The notes under the pieces were generated by a model that saw nothing but the letters and a program-made list of their open reading frames with translations, was not told the DNA's origin and ran no database searches. 64,000 bases of DNA, taken from Tuctoria greenei. Taxonomy: Eukaryota > Streptophyta > Magnoliopsida > Poales > Poaceae. The stretch lies in NCBI GenBank assembly GCA_036927565.1, contig JAYESD010000005.1, positions 100,843,872-100,907,871 on the forward strand, written 5' to 3'. Of the stretch, positions 46,766 through 58,729 are shown in pieces. The number at the start of each line of letters is the position of its first letter. Positions within the stretch are counted from its first letter, which is position 1. The position numbers and the translations under genes were made by a program.

Positions 46766-46802
46766 GCTGGCGCGCCAGGTAGGGGGAGCCTGAGATTCGG
46801 AG

Positions 46803-48995
46803 ATGGTGAGTTCTGCTGCTGGATCATCCAACGGTAACCATGCCGTGCAACCTGTTGGAGGCAATCCCTCCAACATGCAGTAGTCAGCAGGTAGTGTGGC
46901 TCCAACAGGAGTCATGCCACCACCGCCACCATCCACTCCAGTGAATCAAGCTGGACAGCGAAATGGGGCGTCTGCGTTGATCACTGCATCGGTGAACAAC
47001 AACCCTGAACACGCGCTTAATTCTGCGCGTGCTCTTCTACAATGTCCACCGCCTCCAGGGGCACCCCAGGGTGTGATGGAATAGTGGAGAGCTGATGTGG
47101 ATCATCTGGTTGCAGCAGCAGCCGATTGCATCAGCAATCAAGGTCCTCCCCCCTCGGGGCGGGCCCCATCGCAGTGTCGAACCTTGTCGGGTAGACTCGG
47201 TCCGCAAGCTTCGCAGCACAGAAGGTGTGCTGCATCTCAACAGGAAACGTCGCTGCCTTCCTGGGCGCGATGTACTCACACGATAATGAGGCTTTTGACT
47301 CATGACCTCCGGGCGGAGCTCGATCGTCGTTACTGGCAACAGGACGGCTGCGTCCACATCGAGCATGCTCACGAGAGGCAAGAGGCTCGGGAGAGCCCTG
47401 CTCCTGAGGGAGTAGGAGGAGGCTGTTCTGCCTTTGCCATGCACCTACGCATGGTCAGGTGGCCGCAGATGTTCCGGCCTCAGCTGCCGGAGAAATTTGA
47501 TGGGACTGTTAATCCCGCCGAATTTCTTCAAATATACTCTACCGCTATCATTGCGGCTGTGGGAAATGATGTCGTGATGGCCAATTATTTCCCTGTGGCT
47601 TTGACTGGGACCGCCAGGTCTTGGTTCATGAGCCTACTGCCTGACTCCATCAATCGTTGGGTGGAGTTGTGCCAACAGTTTACCGCCAATTTCGGGAGCT
47701 CATACACCCGACCAGGCACGGAACTGGATCTTTTTGCTGTCAAGGAAAAAGGGGGAGAGTCTTTGCGATCTTTCATCCAGAGGTTCTCCCAGGTATGAAA
47801 TACCATTCCTTCTATCTCAAGCGCTTCTATTATTGTGGCATTCAGACAAGGCATTCGAGACAAGAAAATGCTAGAGAAGCTGGCGACCAAGGAAGTCACC
47901 AGCGTAGCAGAACTCTTCAGCTTGGCAGACAAGTGTGCCAAGGCTATGGAGGGCCGTGAAATGCACCCCCAACCACCTCCGGAGGCCAACAAAAAATCAT
48001 CCCAGGGTGAAGCCACTACCCCCAGGAGTGGCAAGAAGAAGAAAAAGTCCAACGGCAAGAAGAAGCCGTCGGCCGACACACCTACTGCTGCAGCTGCTGC
48101 AGCTCCAGGTGGCCAGGGGCCACGCCCCGAGAAACGACCCCGGTCATCATCTGAAGACGGTGGCAGCTCCAATATGTGGTGTCCCATACACAAGACAGAC
48201 AGGCACAACCTGGAAAACTGCCGAGAGGTCCAGAACCTCGCCAAGCACTATAATAAGCACCGGGAAGAAGCTCCTTTCCGTCAAAGGGAAGGAAAACAAA
48301 AAGTCGACGAAGCTCTGGCTGAAGAGGAGTTAGCTTCCGTTGACTACGACTCCGACGTTTCCGACAAAGAGCGTCGGAAGACCATGAACACCATCTTTGG
48401 TCGTTCGTGGGACATCACTTCCCGCCATGTCCTCAAGACAATGCGTCGGGACATGGCCTCTGTAGCTCCCACCGCCAGGGTGGAGCCTCATTGGATGTGG
48501 ATGGATACTGCCAGCACCTTTGATGCTTCGAACTGCCCTCGGAACATGATAGGAGCTGGCCAACTTTCACTAATGGTATCTCTTACCATCAATAACATCC
48601 ATCTCCACAACGTAATGGTGGATGGAGGTTCGGGGCTGAACCTCATAAGCTTCGAAGCCTTCGTCAAGCTTCAGCTCCGACCTTTGGATCTTCGCCCCTC
48701 TCGACCTTTCTCCGTAGTAGGTCCAGGGGCCATAAATCCACTCGGTGCCATTACTCTCCCGGTGACCTTCAGAACTTGGGAGAATTATAGGACCAAGAAG
48801 TTGGTCTTCGACGTGACACAGATCAACTTACCATTCAACGCCATCTTGGGCAGGCCAGCTCTATACAAATTCATGGCTACTGCTCATTATGGCTACATGG
48901 TGTTGAAGATGCCAATGTCCTCAGGCTTTCTCCGGATCCACGGGGATCGCACCACCGGAGTTACTGCTTGGAGGAACTCCACGCGTTTGCTATAG
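46803..48995 (+). pseudogene. Tat-type gag with protease-like end, nonsense-interrupted
   Basis: One frame from ATG 46803 (MVSSAAGSSNGNHAV) to about 48970, interrupted by TAG near 46888, TAG at 47082 and TGA at 47796. Gag core: FDGTVNPAEFLQIYSTAI, SWFMSLLPDSINRWVELCQQ, SYTRPGTELDLFAVKEK and GESLRSFIQRFSQV. A Lys-rich stretch and a His/Cys motif (WCPIHKTDRHNLENC) follow. The aspartic protease-like region reads NVMVDGGSGLNLISFEAF, then INLPFNAILGRPALYKF. A one-base change near 48972 shifts the frame before the pol junction (ELHAFAIAQEEE). Confidence 0.85.
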
Positions 48996-49165
48996 CGCAG
49001 GAGGAAGAATCCGGAAAGGAGCAAGCTCCAAAGCCCCCGAGCATTCGTCATCGAGGCTCAACCTCCCTACCTCGTGTGCAACCAAGCAGCAACACTGACA
49101 TTCCCGTCAAAGTCATCCAAATTGTTTCTGATGCTGCTCATACCACCCGTATATCGGGAGTCTGA

Positions 49166-50266
49166 ACGACAATAGGAACTCGTGCTCATCACTTTCCTCT
49201 GGGCTAATGTCGACGTGTTTGCCTGGCAACCGTCACAAATGTCAGGGATCCCTAGGGAAGTGATTGAGCACAATCTGTAGATTTATCCCGACGCTCGTCC
49301 TGTACATCAGAAGCCTCGGAAGCAATCAGTAGAGCGACAAAACTTCATATGTCAAGAAGTGAAGAAGTTGCTCGAAGCTGGATTCATCCGGGAAGTCTTC
49401 CATCCAAAATGTCTGGCAAACCCAATCGTTGTACCTAAGGCCAGCGGATGCTTCGGATGTGTATCGACTGCACAACACTGAATAAGGCATGTCCAAAGGA
49501 TCCATTCCCACTACCTAGAATAGATCAAATAGTGGATTCCACCTCCGGGTGTGAATTACTGTTTTCCTAGATGCATATTCTGGGTATCATCATGTCAAAA
49601 TGTCTAGGGAAGATGAAGAGTATACCGCCTTCATCATAGTAGATGGATTATACTATTACACGGCCATACCATTCGGTCTCAAAAATGCTGATTCAACGTT
49701 TGTGTGCTATGTACAAAACTTTTGGAGAGCTCATCAGAGATGTAGTGGAAATGTACGTCGATGACATCGTTGTCAAGATCAAGAACAAGGAGTCATTTCT
49801 TGACACCTTGCAAGTTGTTTTCAACAAGTTGCGAATCACACGCACAAAGTTGAACCCAGACAAGTGTGTCTTTGGGGTTAGCTCCGGAAAGCTTCTTGGA
49901 TTCATGGTGAACCACCGAGGAATAGAGGCGAACCTGGCGACGGTTAAAGCTATTGAAGACACGCGGCCACCAGCTCGCATTAAGTATGTCCAGAAGCTGA
50001 CTAGATGTCTAGCTTCCCTCAGCCGGTTCGTCCCGAGACTGGCGGAACGGGCGCTACCCTTCTTCAAATTATTGAGGAAGTCCGAACCATTCCAAGGGTC
50101 TGAAGAAGCAGAAAAGGCTTTCCAAGAGCTAAAGCAGCTCCTCACCACTCTACCAACTTTGGTAGCTCCGAATCCTGGTGAGCCACTCCTGCTTTACATT
50201 CCAGCAACTGATGAAGTTGTCAACATAGTCCTAGTTGCGGAAAGACCAGAACCATCTCCAGTTTAG
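49166..50266 (+). pseudogene. Tat-type reverse transcriptase, interrupted
   Basis: Fragments in shifting frames from 49166 to 49640 contain WANVDVFAW, SGIPREVIEH, KLLEAGFIREVFHPK, LNKACPKDPFPLPRID and DAYSGYHHVKMS. From 49643 the frame is stable: EMYVDDIVVKIK has the catalytic YVDD, followed by KCVFGVSSGKLLGFMVNHRG and GSEEAEKAFQELKQLL. The block ends at a TAG (50264). RT copies the element RNA into DNA. Confidence 0.82.
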
Positions 50267-50560
50267 GAATCCAGACCCCATTGGGAGGGTCCGGAGCTAT
50301 CTGAAGGCAAGTCTGGGACCCAGCCCCCAGACTCAGATCCTCGAGGCGAGACGCCAGAGGATCAACCTCATCCAAATGAAGGAGTTACTATTGTTTAACA
50401 AGAAGATCCGGACCCTTCCGGGAAGGTCCATGTCACTTCAGAAGAAGCTCCGGGTTCCTCTAGTGAGAAACCGGAGGTCCACGAAGAAGGTATGGACCCC
50501 TCCGGGAGAGTCTGGGTTGATGAGGAGGAAGCTTCGGGCCCCTCCAGGAGGGTCCGGACA
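50267..50560 (+). other. Acidic Pro/Ser/Glu-rich insert between RT and RNase H
   Basis: In the pol frame about 95 codons separate ERPEPSPV from VQCPVYFISEV, where related elements, as far as I recall, have only a short linker. The insert is acidic and contains repeated phrases such as DPSGKVHVTSEEAPG and DPSGRVWVDEEEASG, encoded by near-palindromic GGACCC-TCCGGGA-GGTCC-type words. Two nonsense codons (50264 and near 50396) lie at its start and within it. Confidence 0.55.
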
Positions 50561-51541
50561 GTCCAGTGCCCAGTGTACTTCATCAGTGAGGTACTTCATG
50601 ATGCCAAGACGTGGTACTTAGAGGTGCATAAGCTTCTCTACGCAATTCTTATTGCCTTTAGGAAGCTTCGTCACTACTTCTAACCTCACAAGAATTCAGT
50701 GGTAACTTCTTATCCACTGCGTGCAATCTTGCATAACCCCAACTCTACTGGGAACATTGCAAAATGGGCAGCGAAATTGTCCGAGTTCGATCTTGAATTC
50801 GTCCCAAGACAAGCGATCAAGAGTCAAGCATTGGCAGACTTTGTGGCGGAATGGACCCCCTCTCCATCAAATCTCGGGGGCCCCAGTGAGCAGAAGCCGG
50901 AACCTAAGGTTTCGGTCTTCACTGAGCCTCACTGGACTCTCTACTTTGACGGCTCTGTGTAGAAGCAGGAGGTCGGAGCTAGAATCCTTCTCCTCTCTCC
51001 GACCGGGGAGAAGGTAAAATACATGATTCACCTCGACTTCAAGGCGACCAACAACATGGCGGAGTATGAAGCATTAATCTATGGGCTCAAGGTTGTGCTA
51101 TCATATGGTGTCAAGCAGCTATTGGTAAAGGGTGATTCGCAGCTCATTATAAAACAAGTCAAAGGCGAATGTTGCTGTAACAACCCTCAACTAGCTGCAT
51201 ATCTCCTTGAAGTCCAGAAGCTTCAAAAGGATTTTGAAGTCCTGGATCTTTGCCATGTCCAGCATCTCAACAATGTTGAAGCTGACGAACTCTCGATTAA
51301 AGCTTCAACTAGAGCTCCGGCTCCCGACGGAACCTTCGTTCGGAGATTGTCAATACCAATAGCTCAGCCTGCCAAATTGAGCGAAAGGGGCGAGACCAGC
51401 ACCTCGAAGCTGGCAGTCCCGATGACCCTATTACCATGGCGTCCATCAAGGGTCGTAGGTGCTGCAGGAAGCTCTGAGCAACCAAGCACGCAAGACTCAG
51501 AAGCTCAAGTTAGCTCCGATGCATGGATCTCAGAGATCTAG
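50561..51541 (+). pseudogene. Tat-type RNase H region (two RNase H-like domains)
   Basis: VYFISEVLHDAKTWYLEVHK, LRAILHNPNSTGNIAKWAAK and FDLEFVPRQAIKSQALADF belong to the RT-linked RNase H. A second, archaeal-type RNase H follows: LYFDGSV, then NMAEYEALIYGL, LLVKGDSQLIIKQVKGE and HVQHLNNVEADELS, the arrangement known in Tat elements. Nonsense codons at 50681 (YF-stop-PHK), 50960 (SV-stop-KQE) and 51539 are mostly where Gln would be expected. Confidence 0.82.
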
Positions 51542-52759
51542 AACTACTTGAAAGACAACATCCTTTCTGAAGACAATGTATCTGCTGACCGGATAGTCAG
51601 ATTGTCTAAAGGATACACACTGGTAGAAGGGGATCTCTACCGGTGTGGTGCCGACGACATCCTAATGCGGTGCATTACAAGTGAAGAAGGCCGCGAGCTC
51701 CTCGCGGAAATCCATGGAGGTGAGTGTGGGAACCACGCGTCTTCCCGCACGTTGGTCGGTAAAGCCTTCCGGCATGGTTTTTACTAGCCTACAACACTCT
51801 AGGATGCAACTGAGCTAGTGAAGAAATGTGAAGCATGCCAGTTCCATACGAAGCAAATTCACACACCAGCTCAACCTCTACAAATGATACCTCCGACATG
51901 TCCATTCGCCGTGTGGGGTATGGATATCCTGGGAAATTTACCAAGAGCCGTCGGAGGTTACAAGTTCCTGTATGTCGCCATCGACAAGTTCACTAAGTGG
52001 CCGGAAGCAACTCCAGTTGTGACAATAAACAAGCAATCAGCTATCAATTTCTTGCAGTCCATAGTATGCAGATTTTGAGTCCCAAACAAGATCATTACTG
52101 ACAATGGGACCCAATTCACAAGTTCTGCATTCCAAGGATATTGCAAAGACCTCGGCATTCAAGTCAGCTACGCCTCCGTAGCTCACCCGGCAAGCAATGG
52201 CCAAGCTGAGAGAGCAAATGCAAAAATCCTAAAAGGACTCAAGACGCGCACATATGAGCGCCTGAAAAAACATGGAGCCAACTGGATTGAAGAGCTTCCG
52301 CCCACCTTGTGGGCAAACAGGACAACTTCAAACCGGTCAACTAGAGAGACACCCTTCTTCTTGGTGTACAGAGCTGAAGCAGTCCTTCCTCCGGAAATCA
52401 CCTTGGGGTCACTCCAGGTCCCGACCTTCGACGAAGCCACGCAGGACCAGCTCCTGCGTGAAGACCTTGACCTCGTTGAAGAGGGAAGGTGCCAAGCAGC
52501 TGTTCGAAATGCACGATACCGCCAGGTGCTCTGGCGCTATCATCAAAAGCATGTGCATAACCGACAGCTCGAGGAAGGCGATCTGGTGCTATGGAGAATA
52601 CGAACTCGAGAAGGGTTAAACAAACTTTCCCCCAAGCGAGAAGGACCCTTTCGAGTGATCAAAGTATCCCGTCCCGGATGCGTTCGCTTGGCAAACAAGG
52701 ATGGGACACCGCTCCCTAATCCTTGGAACATTGAGAACCTCCGTAAGTTCTACACTTAA
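51542..52759 (+). pseudogene. Tat-type integrase, nonsense-interrupted
   Basis: Same frame as RT. Zinc region: EEGRELLAEIHGGECGNHAS and CEACQFHTKQIHTP. Catalytic core: WGMDILGNLPRAVGGYKFL, then ITDNGTQFTSSAFQ and HPASNGQAERANAKI, giving the D, D and E residues. C-terminus: ETPFFLVYRAEAVLPPEI, EEGDLVLWRIRTREGLNKLS, EGPFRVIKV and WNIENLRKFYT, ending at TAA 52759. Interruptions: TAG 51785, a nearby TAG (TL-stop-DA) and TGA 52076. Confidence 0.85.
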
Positions 52760-54066
52760 TATCACGGAGGTGAGTCTGTAATTACATATGATGTATGTTA
52801 TAGCGTCATTGTATAGAGTCAGGTTGCTCCTCCGAGAGAACAGCCGGACCTTTCTCGAAAGGTCCGCAAAGTTTAAGCAACACATGACACAGTCTCATAA
52901 CTAATAGTGTAGCTAGTTACCCTGGGTCAAACAAGAAATGCAACACACTTAGCCTGGTTTCGTACCCTAAGAGTGTACTTGTTTCCCATGTACCTCGGAC
53001 CTATAATGAAAGACATCATTATGTGAAAACAGAATCCACGTGCATTTATTTTGTACAGGCTCATTCTTTTTTATTTTTCTCTTTCTTGTCTGTAACAAAG
53101 CTGTGCAAATCTCAAGAAACTTTAGCTCAAACAATTCATGTATAATTCAAGTTTCTTTGTTAATTCTTTCGGGTCTTAACATTCTTGAATGGCCTACTCG
53201 TCTGAACACCAAGCCAATCTAGGTCCGAAATGTGCTCTCGACTTAGCCTGGTCCTGCACCCTAAGTACGCCACTCTACCTACACCCCGACAGGCCTGAGT
53301 AAGGTGAGTCCAGAAAACGGTCAGACCTAGAGAAAATAACCAAATGCACTTGATTGTATATAGAATTGTGGTCGACCTAAAAATTTCTTTCGGGAATTGT
53401 AAGCCGCAAACAAGTTATAGATAAGAAATGGATTTTACTATTTTTATTGACTTCAGTTTTCAGGAAAAATAAAAATCTAATGATGATGGTGGATGATGCT
53501 GGAGCTATCGAAGCTTCGACATCCCCTAAGGTGGCCCGTTGTCGATGTTTTAAACATTGATGTTCCGACAAATCCTGGGAGCAAACCGTCAACGAAAAGA
53601 AAAGATGGTAGAAGGACACCCCAATGGGGTCTGCTGTCGACGCTCTACGTGTTGAAAGTGGTCGTTGACGGAGCTACTAAGCTCCGACAACTCCAAAGGG
53701 CCAACTGTCGACGCTCTACGTGTTGACAATGGTCGCTGCCAGAGCTACTAAGCTCCGACAACCCTAGGGGGCCCTGCTATTGACAACTTTGGACCTACAC
53801 TCTAAAAGTTCAAAGCATGAAAGTCTTCAACAATATTCTACATCCTTTTGGTACATGTTCGCAATCAAATCGTGTGCATCTACCAGGGTGCCAAGTGAGA
53901 CAAAGGTTGAAGACAAAAAATAAAATTCATAAATTTCTTGGATTTCATTCATCTGAAGACAAGAGATTACAAAATTGAGGAAAAGAAGAGAAGATACAAG
54001 TGGGAGCTACAAGGAGGAATTCCTAAATCCTACGGGAGAACGAGGCAACCTTCTGGGCAACCTCCG
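52760..54066. repeat. Tat-type 3' non-coding region with tandem repeat
   Basis: No plus-strand gene. TGTCGACGCTCTACGTGTTGA starts at 53635 and again at 53706, a 71-bp tandem repeat with a weaker third copy near 53505-53580. Long repetitive 3' regions are usual in this lineage. Confidence 0.55.
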
Positions 54067-54980
54067 TCACTTGGCCTTGGCGGCATCTCCCTCTCCATCG
54101 ATGGGACCTTCAAGCACCAGATCTAGTGGGAAATGATGATCCCGGCTTGTGTAGCACATCAGCATGTGTTCTGCGACGTCCTGTGCAAGGGATCTTCCTT
54201 CAGTTTCCAACTGATTTGCGATGACATCACCCATCTTGTTGAGTTTGTTGCCAGCCGAGCTCAACGCCTTCAGCGAATGGTCCAGCTCCGGCTTCGGATC
54301 ATCTGGACGCACGAGACTAAAGCCCAGCAGTGTCAGGGCGTCTTTGGCTTTGCCCAAGAAGTCCCATAGTTGTTGGGACTCCGCAACCCTTGAGCCTCGC
54401 ATCTCTTCCAAGGACCTCTTGGTCGTCGCGAGCTCCGAACCCTCCTGGGCAAGGCGCTCGACCTCTTTGGCGTGCTGCTGAATCCTTTCAGCAACTTGCC
54501 TTTCGAGGTTGGAAAGCTCCTCTTCTTGGACGTGGATCTTATTCCGGCGTTCAACCAGGTCTTTCTCCCGACCTCACACCTTCTTCTCCCTGGCAGCGAC
54601 TTCATTCTCCCTTTTGGTAAGGTCCTGTCCCCACTGCCAGGCCTTCTTCTCCCCACTCTCGCGGAGCTCCTCCAGCTTTTTGGTGCACTCTGCAAGGCTC
54701 TTGTCACCCGGAGCCAGCCTTTGGGCGAGCTCCTCCTCCCTCTTCACGAGGTCATCCCTCAGCTCTAGGAGTTTTTGCTCTTCATCTTCGAGCTTCTTCT
54801 CCCGCTCCTCAACAGCCTCCCGGCACTTGACAAGACTCTCGTGGATGGTACTGAGCTTCTCCTGGCGATCGTTTGCTGCTTCATTAGCAGCCACAGTCTG
54901 TTCGTGTATAGCCCAGGACTGATTGTCGAGGAATCACACCATGCTTTACCTCTCGTCCAGCAGCTGGCCCCAGTACTCCA
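54067..54980 (-). pseudogene. Antisense coiled-coil ORF of the Tat-type element
   Basis: One minus-strand frame runs from the Sirevirus junction (54980) to the stop at 54067, about 300 codons, with nonsense codons near 54942, 54933 and 54571. It is rich in Glu, Lys, Arg and Gln in heptads (REAVEEREKKLEDEEQKLLE, EEELSNLERQVAERIQQHAK), so a long coiled coil is expected, followed by KPELDHSLKALSSAGNKLNK. Antisense ORFs of this sort are known in the 3' region of Tat/Grande-type elements; their role is unknown. Its 5' half lies beyond the Sirevirus. Confidence 0.6.
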
Positions 54981-56393
54981 TGTAAGTGCATCTAGGATAT
55001 CCCTTGTGGGTTTTGGCTAATTGATGACAAACATATGAGATCCTAATGAAACTACTGAGATGATTGCAGGACAAACAAGTGAGACATATCAGTGCACACA
55101 AAAAGGAGAAAAATGAAGTGGTGTTCAAAGAGAGATACTTTGATGAAGCTCGGAAGACCAAAATAGATTTGAATGTATAGGGAGTGTATGAAAGACACAC
55201 TCCAAGAGCTCACAACTTTGCGCGAGGATAAGGGATTAAAATTAACATAACTTTCACGAAGCACCGGACTAGTCCGATCATGGACCGGACTAGTCCGTTC
55301 ATCTTTCTGGAATCACACTCACAAGGAGACCGGACTAGTCCGTGCATCCACCGGACTAGTCCGTTGATGTTTCTGGAGTCTCTCGTACTAAGGGACCGGA
55401 CTAGTCTGATCATGGACCGGACTAGTCCGTTGAACTTTCTGTAAACTCCCATTTGTGGAGATCGGACTAGTCCGCGGACTAGTTCGATGAACTTTCTGGA
55501 GTCATCTTTACACAGTACTGGACTAGTCCGAGGTTGGACCAGACTAGTTCGGCAGACTTTCTGGACCTCAAAATATGTTGAGACCGGACAAGTCCGGACT
55601 TGCATCGGACTAGTCTGGTGTTAGGGTTTTTCAACAGCTAGCTTTTGGAAACCCTATAAATAGATGATCCAAGACCTTCCCATGAAAACACACATCGAAT
55701 ATTGAAAAAGAATAAACCCTAGCGCCGTCACTTAGTCCCAAGAGCCCAAAACACATCTCCCCACACATCTAAAGTTCAAAAAGAGTGAAATCAATTGAAC
55801 ACTTGGATTCGGGATTGGGAGATCGTCGTTCTTTCATCGCGAGCTCTTGGGGTTTGATCTTTCTACACTCATACTCTGCATTGTAATACTTTTGAGTGTA
55901 TTTGATCACTTGTTCATTGTAATTTTCGTGGGAGCCCTCAACGTGTGAGGTTGCCCCACAAACTTGGTCATTACCCGTGATAGTGGAATCAAGTCGGCCT
56001 TCGTGGTGACTTGAGGAGGAAAAGGGTTGGAGACCCGGCTCTGTGTGAGCTTCCTCAATGAGGACGTAGATCTCGCTGTGAGATCGAACCTCGGGAAAAA
56101 TTCTTGTGTCTCGTGTCTCATTTACTTTAAATTTTGTTCATTAGATCACTTAAGTGCTAAACATTAACTTAAGGCAATTTAAAGTTACACCTGCATTCTT
56201 ATATTAATTTCAAGTATAAATATCAGTTGTTCTTAATTCCGCTGCTAAAGAAATTTAATTTCTCAATTAACACCTGATCAACACACATACTTCTTGCGCA
56301 CCGGACTAGTCCGGCCAACAAAGTTTTTGACTATTCTATTAAGTGTGCATGAAATTCAAAAGGCCTACTCACCCCCCCTCTAGGCCACATTCA
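54981..56393 (+). repeat. Left LTR of the Sirevirus
   Basis: TGTAAGTGCATCTAGG to CACATTCA, 1413 bp. Twelve palindromes in six pairs lie at 55262-55620. The TATA box CCTATAAATAG is at 55653-55663, about 35 bp after the last palindrome. One more palindrome (CACCGGACTAGTCCGG, near 56299) lies close to the LTR end. Confidence 0.88.
55262..55620. promoter_or_regulatory. Six paired palindromes, 21-bp phased, upstream of TATA
   Basis: Core GGAC-CTAG-GTCC-type palindromes are centred at 55270.5/55291.5, 55336.5/55357.5, 55402.5/55423.5, 55468.5/55480.5, 55524.5/55545.5 and 55590.5/55611.5. Five of six pairs are exactly 21 bp apart; the fourth is 12, as if 9 bp were lost. Pairs recur every 57-68 bp with a TTTCTGGA-type spacer. 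Likely a protein-binding enhancer of the LTR promoter. Confidence 0.75.
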
Positions 56394-56447
56394 ATTGGTA
56401 TCAGAGCTTGGTTCTCCACCGACGAGACTCACATCTCGGAGAGATCA

Positions 56448-58718
56448 ATGGCCTCTGAGAAGAACAATGATATCTCGAAGATGAACATTAATGAGGAGGA
56501 ACAAGAAACTAAGGCTTTTGATGTGCTGAAAGAGAGCCCACACGATGATGAAGAAGTGCGACAATTGAAGGCACTCCTGAGAAAGAAACTGCTAGGACAA
56601 AAGGGAAAAGAAGAAGAGAAGACGATGGGGAGTGGTCATCATGACTACTCGCGATAGCCTTACAACTACAACCGTCTCAACTCCAACAATCATTATCTTT
56701 CCATTCCCATGGGAAAGCCTCCACAGTTTGACAGAAGCGACTATACAATGTGGAAGTACAACATGAAGATGCATCTAATATCCCTAAATCCTAGCCTATG
56801 GCACATCGTCTGAACTGGCATAGATATCCCGGACACAGATGAAGAACTCACCCACGAACAAGAACAAGTGATTCAGAGAAATGCACAAGCTGTCGCCGTG
56901 ATCACATCATCATTAAGCAGAGAAGAATTCACCAAGATTAATGGCTTAGAAAGTGCAAAGGAAATCTGGGATACACTTAAGACGGCTCACGAAGGAAATA
57001 GATCAGTTCGTGAAGCAAAAATTGAAATGCTTGAAGGAGAGTTGGGGAGGTTCGCTATTGAAGAAGGCGAATCACCTCAAGACATGTACAACCGAATGAA
57101 GGCAATCATCAACAAGTTACGTGCCTATGGAAGTAAGAAATGGACGGATCATGAGGTAGTCAATAGAATCATTAGAGCCTTCATGCCAAGAAATGTCACA
57201 CTTTGCTCAATGATTAGAGAAAGCCCCAGTTTCCACAAATTGACCCCCGATGAGCTGTTGGGGAAGATCATAAACCATGAGATGATGGAAAAAGAGGCAA
57301 AATACGTCAAAGTCTTGGCCGAAATCACTTCCTACAAAAGGAAAGAGGTCTCTCTCAAAGCTACATGCCGACCCAAACTCAAAGAAGCTCGTGAAGATCA
57401 AGACGATGTGCACACAAGTGACGAGAGCACCGATCTTGATGATGAGGAGATGGTACTCTTTATCAAGAAGTTCAAGCGAATGATGAAAAGAAGACACGAC
57501 AACAACTCAAATGAAGGCAAAAGCAAGGACAAAGGAAAATTCAAGGCTCAACGCACTTGCTACAACTGCGGAGAGTATGGTCACTTCATGATGGACTGCC
57601 CCTATGAAGAAAACAAAAAGAAGAAGGAAACAAGATCTCAAGAAAAGAAAAATTTCAGAAAAAGAAGACAAAACCATCAAGCTCACATTGGCAAGGAGTG
57701 GGACTCAAACGACGAGTCCTCCTCCGATGAAGAAGAAGAGATGGCCACTATTGCCATCAAGAAACCTACTATGAAGGCCACACTCTTCCCAAACATAGGA
57801 GGACGGGATATGAACAACCACACTTGCCTTATGGCTAAGGAAGGCAAGAAAAAGGTACGGCTCACTCCTCCCACACTAAACTCCTCTATTGACGACTTTG
57901 ACAGCTCTAGTGATAACGAAGAAATGTTTAGAGGACTAAGTAAAATTGCTCTAAAGAAAATGGAAATGTTGTCGAACGAAATTTTTGAGAAGGAAGAACT
58001 TCTCGATCGACAAGAAGATATGCTCATCCATGAAAGGAAGAGATATAAAGAAGTTGAAAATCTTCTTGAGCTTGAAAGAGAGAAGAACAAGTCGCTTGAA
58101 GTTGAGCTAGCCTTGAGTAAGGAAACTTACTCAAAGCTAAAAGACTCACATATTGCAATCAAGGAAGAACTTGCTAACTTGTCAAAGGTTAACAATATCC
58201 TTGAGGTGCAAGTTGAGTCGCTCAAGCAAAGTGACTCTTCTTCCTCCAAGAGCTCTTCCTCCAAAGATATGAGTTCGACAACAATCGAGACTTGCACTTG
58301 CTCTAGTAAGAAGAATACTATTTCTAATACATCAACTTCTTGTAATATGCATGCCCCCCCAAGCGGCATCTTTGATAAGGAGAAGATCATATATGCACGC
58401 AGTGCATATATGGTCACTAGACCTCCCAATGTCAAAGATGGCCTTGGTTTTGATAAGAACAAACACATGGCTATTTCTAATCATGCTAAGAATAGAATTG
58501 TCTTTGTCAAAGAGAAATCTCATGAATCTGAACCTCAAATGTTGTTTCACAAATTTAATGCTTCTTATGTTATTATGAAGGCCAAAAGTGGAAGAGTCAT
58601 TGCCAAATATACAAGGCCACGCCACAAGAACTTGAAAACTTGTGTGTGGGTGCCTAAGACTCTTGTGACTAACCTGAAAGGACCCAAGCAAGCTTGGGTA
58701 CCTAAAACCAAGGAATGA
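56448..58718 (+). pseudogene. Sirevirus gag, two nonsense codons
   Basis: One frame from ATG 56448 (MASEKNNDISKMNINEEE) to TGA 58718, about 757 codons, interrupted by TAG 56655 and a TGA near 56812. Copia-type gag region: FDRSDYTMWKYNMKMHL, AKEIWDTLKTAHEGN, EMLEGELGRFAIEEGESPQD and MYNRMKAIINKLRAYG. Zinc knuckle at about 57560: CYNCGEYGHFMMDC. Acidic/Ser patches follow, then a long coiled coil (about 57955-58225, LERE and KEEL heptads) and a C-terminal HKNLKTCVWVPK/QAWVPKTKE region. The enlarged gag with coiled coil is a Sirevirus trait. Pol starts in the next frame. Confidence 0.88.
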
Positions 58719-58729
58719 TTCTTTTTTGC

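Larger units (their letters stand above)
45891..54980 (+). mobile_element. Tat-type Ty3/gypsy retrotransposon, 5' part
   Basis: Plus-strand element with a left LTR (45891-46765), primer site TGGCGCGCCAGGTAGGGG (46768-46785), gag, pol and an antisense ORF in the long 3' region, all hallmarks of the Tat/RIRE2-like lineage. A Sirevirus interrupts it at 54981, so its right LTR is outside the window. Pol holds one frame from 49643 to 52759 with nonsense codons only. Confidence 0.85.

Noticed and set aside
58351..58578. Small ORFs nested in Sirevirus gag and pol on both strands
   Set aside because: All are shadow frames of the main coding frame, which carries the recognised motifs.
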